DNA of 64,000 bases from Deinococcus deserti VCD115 (GTDB lineage Bacteria > Deinococcota > Deinococci > Deinococcales > Deinococcaceae), in the NCBI RefSeq assembly GCF_000020685.1, contig NC_012526.1, forward strand, positions 1,404,001 through 1,468,000, read 5' to 3'. Positions 20,761 through 27,517 of this stretch are shown here, piece by piece. Both the position numbers and the translations under genes were made by a program. Position 1 is the first letter of the stretch. Every line of letters begins with the position of its first letter. Below the pieces are notes generated by a model. The model was not told the DNA's origin and did not search any database. It worked only from the letters and a program-made list of their open reading frames with translations.

Positions 20761-21561
20761 TCAGCGCTGGCAGCCGGCTGCGATCTCGCGGGCCAGAGCA
20801 GAGACGTCTGCCCCGTCACGAGCAGCATTGATAAAGGCGCTGCCCACCACCACGCCGTCGGCCATCTGCGCCACCTGATGAGCCGTAGCAGCGTCCTTCA
20901 CGCCGAAGCCCACCACAATCGGCACCGTCGCATGCTTGCGCGCCAGATCAAGCATGGCCGGCACTTCGCCCAGGGCAGTGCCTTCGCGGGTCCCGGTGAC
21001 GCCGGTGACGCTGACGGCATACAGAAAGCCGGTACAGGCCTGCGCCACCAGTTCCACCCGGGCGGGAGTCGAGGTCGGGGCGATCAGGAAGGTCACCGCC
21101 AGACCAAATTTGGCAGCAAGGTCCGCGATTTCCAGATCCTGATCGGGCGGCAGGTCCGGCAGAATCAGACCGTCTACACCTGCCTCCGCAGCCAGGGCCA
21201 TGAATTTTTCCGGGCCGACGGCATAGATGGGATTGACATACGTCATCACCACGATCGGCGTGTCGTGGCGGCGGCGCAGTTCACGGATCAGCTCCAGGGT
21301 TCCTCTGGTGCTGGTTCCGCCAGCCAGTGCCTTTTCCGAGGCGCGCTGAATGGTGGGGCCATCGCCCAGTGGATCGCTGTATGGAATGCCGATTTCCATG
21401 ATGTCGGCCTGTTCGATCAGCTGGTCAGCCAGGGCGGGAAAGGCCTCCGCGCTGGGATAGCCGGCGGTCATAAACGGGATGAAGGCAGCGCGGCCCTCGG
21501 CATCGGCACGGGCAAAGGCGCGGTGTAAGCGCTCTACCCCACGGGCAATGGTAGCTGTCAT
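20761..21561 (-). CDS. trpA: Tryptophan synthase alpha subunit
   Basis: 266 aa TIM barrel that cleaves indole-3-glycerol phosphate to indole and G3P. Catalytic Glu in [20 protein letters not shown] and Asp in [13 protein letters not shown], plus the phosphate-binding [11 protein letters not shown] and GVVVGSAF segments. It overlaps trpB by 4 bp (ATGA), so the complex is made stoichiometrically. Confidence 0.97.
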   Translation of the reverse strand: MTATIARGVERLHRAFARADAEGRAAFIPFMTAGYPSAEAFPALADQLIEQADIMEIGIPYSDPLGDGPTIQRASEKALAGGTSTRGTLELIRELRRRHDTPIVVMTYVNPIYAVGPEKFMALAAEAGVDGLILPDLPPDQDLEIADLAAKFGLAVTFLIAPTSTPARVELVAQACTGFLYAVSVTGVTGTREGTALGEVPAMLDLARKHATVPIVVGFGVKDAATAHQVAQMADGVVVGSAFINAARDGADVSALAREIAAGCQR

Positions 21562-22820
21562 GCAGTGACCTCCCGGGTCATGTCTGTGTTGGCTTGTTCC
21601 CTGCTCAGGTCCAGAAGGCGCATGACTTCGGCCACATCCTTGTCACCGCGTCCACTGAGGTTGACCACAATCACCTGGTCGGGACTCATGGTCCGCGCAA
21701 GTTCGACCGCGTGGTAAACGGCATGTGAGCTTTCCAGCGCAGGAATGATTCCTTCCAGACGGGTCAGCATCTGCAGGGCTTCGAGGGCCTGCGCATCGGT
21801 GACCGGGACATACTCCGCCAGCCCGGCGTCGCTGTAGTAGCAGTGCTCCGGGCCAATGCCAGGGTAGTCCAGACCGGCGCTGATGGAGTGCGGCGGCACA
21901 ATCTGGCCCTCATCGTCGTTCATCAGGTACATCAGCGAGCCGTGCAGCACGCCCACCCGGCCGCCAGCAACCGACGCGGCATGTTTGCCGGTATGAACCC
22001 CTTCCCCGGCGGCCTCGGTGCCGATCAGACGCGGGCGCTGATCAGCCGGCAGGTAGGCGAACGGAGCAAAGATCCCGATGGCATTGCTGCCGCCGCCCAC
22101 GCAGGCCACCACGGCGTCGGGAATGGAGCGGCCTTCCAGCGCCGGCAGCTGCAGCATGACTTCCTCACCGATGATGCTCTGGAAGTCTCTGACCATGGCC
22201 GGGTACGGGTGGGGTCCCACGACGCTGCCCAGAATGTAGAAGGTGTCGCGAACGTGTGTGACCCAGTCGCGGATTGCCTCGTTGGTGGCGTCCTTGAGGG
22301 TTCCGGTGCCGCTGGTGACAGGCCGGACTTCAGCCCCCAGCAGCTTCATCCGGAAGACGTTGAGGGCCTGACGACGGATGTCCTCCTCGCCCATGTAGAC
22401 CACGCATTCCAGGCCCAGGAGTGCAGCCGCCGTCGCGCTGGCAACCCCGTGCTGTCCGGCGCCGGTCTCGGCGATGACCCGCCGCTTGCCCATCCGCACA
22501 GCCAGCAGCGCCTGGGCCAGGCAGTTGTTGATCTTATGCGCGCCGGTGTAGTTCTGGTCCTCGCGCTTGAGGTAGATTTTGGCGCCGCCAGCATGCTCGG
22601 TCAGCCGACGGGCGAAATACAGCCCACTGGGACGACCCACGAATTCGCGGTAGAGCCGGTCAAGTTCTGTCAGGAAGATGGGATCCTGCTTGGCCACCTG
22701 ATACGCAGCATCAAGTTCATCCAGGGCGGGAATCAGGGTTTCTGGAACATAACGCCCGCCGTAACGGCCGAAACGGCCGCGCACATCCGGCAGCGGAAAA
22801 GACGGGAATACCAGGGGCAT
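21558..22820 (-). CDS. trpB: Tryptophan synthase beta subunit
   Basis: 420 aa PLP enzyme condensing indole with serine. The Schiff-base Lys is in [13 protein letters not shown], the phosphate-binding GGGSNAIG is present, and [10 protein letters not shown] is typical of TrpB1. The start is ATG 22820, with TAACCT ending 8 nt upstream; the in-frame TTG at 22829 falls inside that -10 box. A double palindrome at 22863-22885 is well placed to regulate the trpBA promoter. No other trp genes are nearby. Confidence 0.97.
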   Translation of the reverse strand: MPLVFPSFPLPDVRGRFGRYGGRYVPETLIPALDELDAAYQVAKQDPIFLTELDRLYREFVGRPSGLYFARRLTEHAGGAKIYLKREDQNYTGAHKINNCLAQALLAVRMGKRRVIAETGAGQHGVASATAAALLGLECVVYMGEEDIRRQALNVFRMKLLGAEVRPVTSGTGTLKDATNEAIRDWVTHVRDTFYILGSVVGPHPYPAMVRDFQSIIGEEVMLQLPALEGRSIPDAVVACVGGGSNAIGIFAPFAYLPADQRPRLIGTEAAGEGVHTGKHAASVAGGRVGVLHGSLMYLMNDDEGQIVPPHSISAGLDYPGIGPEHCYYSDAGLAEYVPVTDAQALEALQMLTRLEGIIPALESSHAVYHAVELARTMSPDQVIVVNLSGRGDKDVAEVMRLLDLSREQANTDMTREVTA

Positions 22821-22862
22821 GATGCCCAAGGTTACGCAACTGACCGGCTCTCTAGAGGGGGC

Positions 22863-22885
22863 TTGTCTTAGACAACTGGTCTAAG
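22863..22885 (-). promoter_or_regulatory. Operator-like overlapping palindromes upstream of trpB
   Basis: TTGTCTTAGACAA (22863-22875) is a perfect 13-bp palindrome and overlaps a second one with arms CTTAGAC and GTCTAAG (22867-22885). They lie about 30 bp upstream of the trpB -10 box and include the gluQ stop codon. The position suits an activator or repressor site; the protein is unknown. Confidence 0.45.
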
Positions 22886-23765
22886 TTTGTGCATCTGTAA
22901 CAAAGCTCTGCCACAGTGGCAACAGCTCAACGGCCGACACCTCGCCCGGGACCCGCCAGCCCAGAGAGGCCGCCAGGGCAGACAGCACCCGTCCCGGCGG
23001 CTCTCCCCGTTCACGCAGGGCCATCAGTGGAGGGGCTCCACCACGCTTGGCCAGCCTTTCGCCCCGGAACCCGGTCATGAGCGGAACGTGCAGGTAACGC
23101 GGTGTGGGCAGTCCCAGCGCCCGCTGCAACGCGACCTGCCGGGGAGTGGCGGGGAGCAGGTCCTCACCGCGCACGATGTCGGTTACCCCGGAGGCTGCGT
23201 CATCCACCACCACTGCAAGGTGATAGGCGAACACGCCGTCACCCCTTCGCAGCACGAAGTCCCCCACCTGCATGCGCAGATGCTGGCAGTGTACGGAACG
23301 GCTCAGCCCGTCGGGGACACAGATGGTCCAGTCGGGAACCTGCCAGCGCAGGGCCGGAGTGCGGCCCGCAGACAGGGGCCGCGAACTGCAGGTCCCGGGA
23401 TACACGGGTTCCTCACCGTGAGGAGCCCCGGCACTGTCCTGAATGGCCTGCTGTATTTCCTTGCGGGTACAGGTACAGCCGTAAGTATCCAGCTGCGCGG
23501 CAGCAGCCTCATAACGAGCAATTTGGCTGGATTGCAGGCTTTCTTCGTCCCAGTCAAGCCCCAGCCACTCCAGGTCCCGGCGTGTGACGTCGTATGCCCA
23601 GTCCCGGACGCGGCCGACATCCAGGTCCTCGAAGCGCAGCAGGTGGCGCCCGTTGGCCGCGCGGGAATGCAACCAGGCCAGCAGAGCAGTGCGGGCATTG
23701 CCCATGTGCATAGCACCGGTAGGGCTGGGAGCAAAGCGGCCAATGACGGCATGCGGCGCACTCAT
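22881..23765 (-). CDS. gluQ: Glutamyl-Q tRNA(Asp) synthetase
   Basis: 294 aa truncated GluRS paralogue that attaches glutamate to queuosine in tRNA-Asp. FAPSPTGAMHMGNART holds the HIGH-type site; a Cys cluster (YGCTCTRKE and YPGTCSS) forms the zinc site; KRGG replaces KMSKS (RLAKRGGAPP). There is no anticodon-binding domain, which with the length identifies GluQ-RS rather than GltX. The start ATG follows TAGCTT by 6 nt. Confidence 0.92.
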   Translation of the reverse strand: MSAPHAVIGRFAPSPTGAMHMGNARTALLAWLHSRAANGRHLLRFEDLDVGRVRDWAYDVTRRDLEWLGLDWDEESLQSSQIARYEAAAAQLDTYGCTCTRKEIQQAIQDSAGAPHGEEPVYPGTCSSRPLSAGRTPALRWQVPDWTICVPDGLSRSVHCQHLRMQVGDFVLRRGDGVFAYHLAVVVDDAASGVTDIVRGEDLLPATPRQVALQRALGLPTPRYLHVPLMTGFRGERLAKRGGAPPLMALRERGEPPGRVLSALAASLGWRVPGEVSAVELLPLWQSFVTDAQT

Positions 23766-23879
23766 GCGTGCAAGCTACCGCGCAAAGGCTCAGGCAGTTC
23801 AGGGTCGCACAACCCAGCCCGCAGCAACAGGATCAGAGGGCACCAGCCCAAGTTGCCTCTTCAACCTGCTGGGAAGGCG

Positions 23880-24128
23880 TTATGCACGGTCGCGCAACCA
23901 CATCAGCAGCAGATCTTCAACAAGCTCACTGACGCTCTCGCCGCCGTCTTTCTTGATTTCCCGCCATACCGCCCGCACCGTTTCCTTGCGTACATAAACC
24001 GGCTCGAGCCGTTCGCTCGTGTCTCCATTGCGCCGGCCGTCCGGGGCTGGACTGACCTTGCGGCCCTCCGCCTTTCGCCCGGCATCCTGCAGATAAGCGA
24101 ATCTTGGTTTCTGGCGCCCGGCCTTCAT
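23880..24128 (-). CDS. Small ribbon-helix-helix-like protein paired with ParA
   Basis: 82 aa. A basic, polar N-terminus (KAGRQKPRFAYLQDAGRKAEGRK) precedes what reads as a ribbon-helix-helix unit: strand RLEPVYVRKET, helix VRAVWREIKKDGG, turn, helix SVSELVEDLLLMWLRD. Such proteins bind DNA as dimers. The start overlaps the parA stop (ATGA), so the two are coupled; small RHH proteins serve as centromere-binding partners (ParG/Omega type) of ParA ATPases. No parB and no obvious centromere-like iterons were seen. Confidence 0.65.
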   Translation of the reverse strand: MKAGRQKPRFAYLQDAGRKAEGRKVSPAPDGRRNGDTSERLEPVYVRKETVRAVWREIKKDGGESVSELVEDLLLMWLRDRA

Positions 24129-24748
24129 ATCAGCTCCTTTGACAGGGCCAGGATGTCCTTCCAGGCTGGCGCAGCGCGGGGGTCTCGCACGTCACGCGCC
24201 AGGGTCGCCAGTTCGGCGGCTCGCTGGTAGGCAACAAAATTGCGAATCAGGGTGTTACACACCGTCACCCCGGAGTCGCGCAGGTCCTCGCGGGCTTCCT
24301 CGCCGGTCTTGCCCTGGGCAGGGACCCGGGTCAGAACCACGCGGGCACGGCGCGCGGCGCTGACCTCATCGTCCAGATAGTCGAGCAGACTGCGGGCTGC
24401 GTCCAGTTCCAGAGCTCCGGGACCGCTGGGAATCAGCATCAGGTCGGCCTGAACGGCCAGTGCCCGCAGATCCTTACGCTTGGGACGGCCTTCGGTGTCG
24501 ATCAGCACCACGTCCAGACTGGTGAGCCGTTTGGGCTTCACGTCGCCAGCGGCCAGCACCGGAAACGGCAGGGGAACGCCGCGCTGGGTGGCGCGCGCAG
24601 CCCACCGCAAGCTGCTGCCCACCCGGCCGTCTTCATCGATCAGGACAACCTGTAGACCCCGTTCTGTCAGGGCGCCTGCAAGGTGAATAGCCAGGGTGCT
24701 TTTGCCCACGCCACCCTTTTCGGAAGTGATTGCCAGCACGGTGGGCAT
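24125..24748 (-). CDS. ParA/MinD-family P-loop ATPase, orphan
   Basis: 207 aa from ATG 24748, which lies 6 nt after TACGCT. Deviant Walker A KGGVGKST near the N-terminus (SEKGGVGKSTLAIHLAG), Walker A' VLIDEDGRVG, Walker B VVLIDTEGRPKRKD, and a late RVPAQGKTGEEA loop. The length and lack of an N-terminal DNA-binding domain suit a short (type Ib-like) ParA. It is not next to parB/gidB as chromosomal ParA is; instead it is coupled to a small RHH-like protein. Possible roles: positioning of a cell component, or a plasmid-type partition relic. Confidence 0.85.
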   Translation of the reverse strand: MPTVLAITSEKGGVGKSTLAIHLAGALTERGLQVVLIDEDGRVGSSLRWAARATQRGVPLPFPVLAAGDVKPKRLTSLDVVLIDTEGRPKRKDLRALAVQADLMLIPSGPGALELDAARSLLDYLDDEVSAARRARVVLTRVPAQGKTGEEAREDLRDSGVTVCNTLIRNFVAYQRAAELATLARDVRDPRAAPAWKDILALSKELI

Positions 24749-24865
24749 AACCGGAGCGTAGCAGAGGCCAATGGACAGTTGGTCAGCATTCTGTTGCCAG
24801 GGCCATGACGACCGGCGAATTTGCGATGCCACGGTATTTTGCTTCAGACGTGGCATCATGGCGCC

Positions 24866-25093
24866 ATGCACGAAGCGGACCGCCTTGAGCAGTTGCTGGC
24901 CTCCGAACCGTATTGGACAGCGCGCGTGATGCAGGAGCAGGGCAGCCGCTTTTACCGCGCTCTTGGCGCTGCACTTGAAGCCGCCGATGCGTCAAACCGC
25001 CGGCTGATCTATGCCACGTGGACGGACGCAGTGTGGGACTTTTACCTGCGCGGGCGGCGGCTGGAAGAAACTGAGGCGGCGGGAGAGGGCTGA
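24866..25093 (+). CDS. Small conserved-looking protein of unknown function
   Basis: 75 aa from ATG 24866 (MHEADRLEQLLASEPYW). Helical and charged, with the aromatic-rich end YATWTDAVWDFYLRGRRLEE; no signal peptide or known domain. A weak CATCAT box ends 6 nt before the ATG. Divergent from parA across about 115 bp. The composition and single clean frame suggest a real gene. Confidence 0.5.
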   Translation: MHEADRLEQLLASEPYWTARVMQEQGSRFYRALGAALEAADASNRRLIYATWTDAVWDFYLRGRRLEETEAAGEG

Positions 25094-25303
25094 GTCGGAC
25101 CTGACCTGAACAGGCCTGCGGGCGACCCTCCAAAGAGCGCCGTGAGACCGGGTTTTTCGCAATAAATAGGCGATATCCCGTCTTGAACTGGTGTGCTGCT
25201 TGCAGGCTACCCGCCATTGCCTACGGCCGAAGCTGGCAGAACTGCGCTCAATGCATTCAGGCATCCGCGCATGCTGGAATCGTCCCCCTCTAGACTGCCG
25301 GTC

Positions 25304-26131
25304 ATGACGTCCACCCCGACCCTGCTGGCCATTTTTGCGCACCCTGACGACGAAGCCTTTAGCCTCGGAGGAACCCTGACTCACTACGCCCGGCGAGGCG
25401 TGCGGGTTGTGCTGGCGTGTGCTACCCGTGGAGAAGCTGGCAAAATCACGGTCCCTGGGATGACGGTCGAGGATCTGGGAGCACAACGCGAGCAGGAACT
25501 TCGCGACGCCTGCATGGCCCTGGAGATTCCGGAACCTGTATTCCTGGATTACCACGACTCCGGCCGCTATGAGCGCACACGCCACAATGATCCACGCGCG
25601 CTGATGAATGTCACACCCATGGAGATCGAGGTCAAGTTACGCGTCCTGATCGAACAGGTCCAGCCGCAGGTCATGGTGACCTTCGATCCGCACGGAGGCT
25701 ACGGGCACATCGATCATCTGCAGATCCAGAGGGCAGCGACGGGAGCTTTCTTCAGTACCGGGCACCTGCCACTCGGGGGGCCTCAGCGGCTGTACTACAC
25801 GGCCTTGCCCTATGAGGCAGCCGAAGGTCTGGCCCTGATGGGTCAGGACCTTGACCCTCTGCTCTACGGCGTGTCTCCACAGACCGTGGCGGTGCGGATG
25901 GACGTCAGCGCCTACGCTGAAAATAAGAAGGCTGCTCTGGCAGCGCACGGCACCCAGATGGGTGAACAGAGTCTGCTGGGCCGCATGGCCCCGGACGAGC
26001 GCGCACGGATGGAAGCCCGCATGCTGGGACAGGAGATTTTCACCGTGGGCGGTACACGCACCGGTTTACCGTCGTTTCCCCTGCGTGGTCTATTTGACGG
26101 CCTGCCGGGTCTGGAGGCTCTGGATGACTGA
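25304..26131 (+). CDS. PIG-L family N-acetylglucosaminyl deacetylase
   Basis: 275 aa from ATG 25304, 7 nt after TAGACT (leaderless). Zinc-site motifs: AHPDDE near residue 12 and HIDHLQIQ further on; also ATRGEAGK and FDPHGGYGH, typical of the MshB/BshB branch. These enzymes remove acetyl from GlcNAc conjugates. With bshA in this genome it is a candidate for the GlcNAc-malate deacetylase step of bacillithiol synthesis, but deinococci carry several PIG-L paralogues, so the assignment is tentative. The gap before it (25094-25303) shows nothing but the -10 box. Confidence 0.85.
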   Translation: MTSTPTLLAIFAHPDDEAFSLGGTLTHYARRGVRVVLACATRGEAGKITVPGMTVEDLGAQREQELRDACMALEIPEPVFLDYHDSGRYERTRHNDPRALMNVTPMEIEVKLRVLIEQVQPQVMVTFDPHGGYGHIDHLQIQRAATGAFFSTGHLPLGGPQRLYYTALPYEAAEGLALMGQDLDPLLYGVSPQTVAVRMDVSAYAENKKAALAAHGTQMGEQSLLGRMAPDERARMEARMLGQEIFTVGGTRTGLPSFPLRGLFDGLPGLEALDD

Positions 26132-26244
26132 ATCGTCCAACGGCAGGGACTGAAAGAATAGTGACTGACGTACCGTGCCGCGAGCTTTCTGCACGCCACC
26201 GTACACCGGACCCATGACATCAGGACCGGCACTTTATGTGGCGT

Positions 26245-26865
26245 TCAGTTCGTGCCGAGAAGCGATCCGTCTCCTCGGTACCCCAAGCGCCGGGCTGCTT
26301 CGCTTGAGGATTCTTCTCCCCAGAGTGCGGCAGCGACGTGCAGGGCCGCTTCGAACGCCCCTAAACCTCCGGGGGCAGTTCGCAACTGGGCATCCGTCAC
26401 AGCCCGGCCAGGGTGTATGTCCAGCGGCTCGTAACTCCAGAGAGATTCGGTGAGGTCTTCACTCCCGCCAATCTCGCGTCCGCGCAGGCTGCCTGCCTCA
26501 CCCAGCAGCAGCAGCCCACTGCCGCTGGCACCGGTGGGCAGCGCCGGGTGAGCACCCAGAAACGCCCGCAGAAGAGGATCACGGCTCGCTTTTGCTGCGC
26601 CTGGTCCGCCGGGCAGCAGCAGTGCAGCGGGTTCAGGCAGTGCCGCATACAACACATGCGGCGTGCTCACCAGCCCACCTGCAGTGAGAATGCTGGCCCG
26701 AGAACGGTTGACTGTCCGGGTGGCATCTGGCCCGCCACACAGGCGGCAGACCGTGACCATGATCCCGAGTTCAAGTTCGCTCACCCCGGCATAGACAGGA
26801 ATAGCGACAACGGGACCAGAACTGGTCTCGAGGTCGGAACTCTCCGGCACTTCTGACCCAGTCAC
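26245..26865 (-). CDS. DJ-1/PfpI-like protein lacking the usual cysteine
   Basis: 206 aa. The fold is suggested by VVAIPVYAGVSELELGIMVTVC, a VSTPHVLYAALPEPAALLLPGG strand-and-loop with the PGG turn, and GLLLLGEAGSLRGREI, which aligns with the nucleophile elbow and following helix of AraC-linked DJ-1 domains (normally VCTGAFLLAEAGLLDG). Where Cys is expected this protein has SGSG, so it should not be a Cys-type hydrolase. No DNA-binding domain follows. The GTG start overlaps the stop of the gene upstream (GTGA). Confidence 0.6.
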   Translation of the reverse strand: MTGSEVPESSDLETSSGPVVAIPVYAGVSELELGIMVTVCRLCGGPDATRTVNRSRASILTAGGLVSTPHVLYAALPEPAALLLPGGPGAAKASRDPLLRAFLGAHPALPTGASGSGLLLLGEAGSLRGREIGGSEDLTESLWSYEPLDIHPGRAVTDAQLRTAPGGLGAFEAALHVAAALWGEESSSEAARRLGYRGDGSLLGTN

Positions 26866-27059
26866 GGCTGCGACAGGGGCCCAAGGCGGTAGCCGCGCCG
26901 GGCAGTAGGCGGCGCCACCTCGCCGTGCTGCAGTAGAGCACTAACAGCCTCGTCAGGCAGACGTTCGATCCGCCGCAGGTAATCGCCCAGGGTCAGCAGG
27001 GTATCGAAGCGGCGGGGATGCGGGTCTCCTTCGATGTACAGGTCAATCCAGGCGATCAC
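26862..27059 (-). CDS. Small protein of unknown function
   Basis: 65 aa from GTG 27059 (IAWIDLYIEGDPHPRRFDTLL), which has GGAGG about 10 nt upstream. Predicted strand-helix-helix: RRFDTLLTLGDYLRRIERLPDEAVSALLQHGEV. No known domain. The open frame reaches farther upstream, but that part is out-of-frame coding of the 129-aa gene. Coupled to the DJ-1-like gene by a 4-bp overlap. Confidence 0.5.
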   Translation of the reverse strand: MIAWIDLYIEGDPHPRRFDTLLTLGDYLRRIERLPDEAVSALLQHGEVAPPTARRGYRLGPLSQP

Positions 27060-27096
27060 AGACGGGGTTTCCTCCAGGTCAGGCGCAGGTTCAGGC

Positions 27097-27486
27097 TCAC
27101 AGGTCGCGCAGGTCTTCCCACAGCTGCCAGCCCACGCCGGCTGGCGTGCTCTCCAGCAGGGGGTTGAGGGTCTGGCTGGCGGCGCTGGCGTCGGCATGCA
27201 GGGCGTCGTTGCCCGGCCGCTCGTCGTACACCCGCAGCACGGTGAACTGGTAGAACACTTGAGAAGCCGTCGGCTCACCGTTCTCAAAAAAGGCAAACGG
27301 CGCCTGCACGCTGTCCCACAGCACATGGGCGTCTTCCGTACCACTCATTCCAGGTGGGTCAGGCAGCTCCAGCTCGCGGGGCAGGTAGTGATCAAGGTCC
27401 ACGTCGGCGTCCTGCGGGTGCCACATGTAGCCCTGCAACAGGCGGACAGCGGCGCGGCCCCCGGCCTGCGAATCGGTGATGCTCAC
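27097..27486 (-). CDS. Protein of unknown function
   Basis: 129 aa from the GTG at 27486. The ATG at 27498 that a gene caller would choose is part of TATGCT, a -10 box ending 7 nt before this GTG. The sequence is acidic with aromatic patches (LLQGYMWHPQDADVDLDHYL, FAFFENGEPTASQVFYQFTVLRVYDERPG). No signal peptide, no recognised domain. It lies between the large ATPase gene and the 65-aa gene, in a cluster of four uncharacterised genes on one strand. Confidence 0.6.
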   Translation of the reverse strand: MSITDSQAGGRAAVRLLQGYMWHPQDADVDLDHYLPRELELPDPPGMSGTEDAHVLWDSVQAPFAFFENGEPTASQVFYQFTVLRVYDERPGNDALHADASAASQTLNPLLESTPAGVGWQLWEDLRDL

Positions 27487-27517
27487 GCCGGACAGCATAC
27501 CCGACTTCTTCCCCTGA

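Noticed and set aside
26862..27344. 160-codon version of the 65-aa gene
   Set aside because: Its first 95 codons overlap the 129-aa gene out of frame and have a Cys/Arg/Pro-rich composition typical of shadow frames; a GGAGG-preceded GTG at 27059 is a better start.
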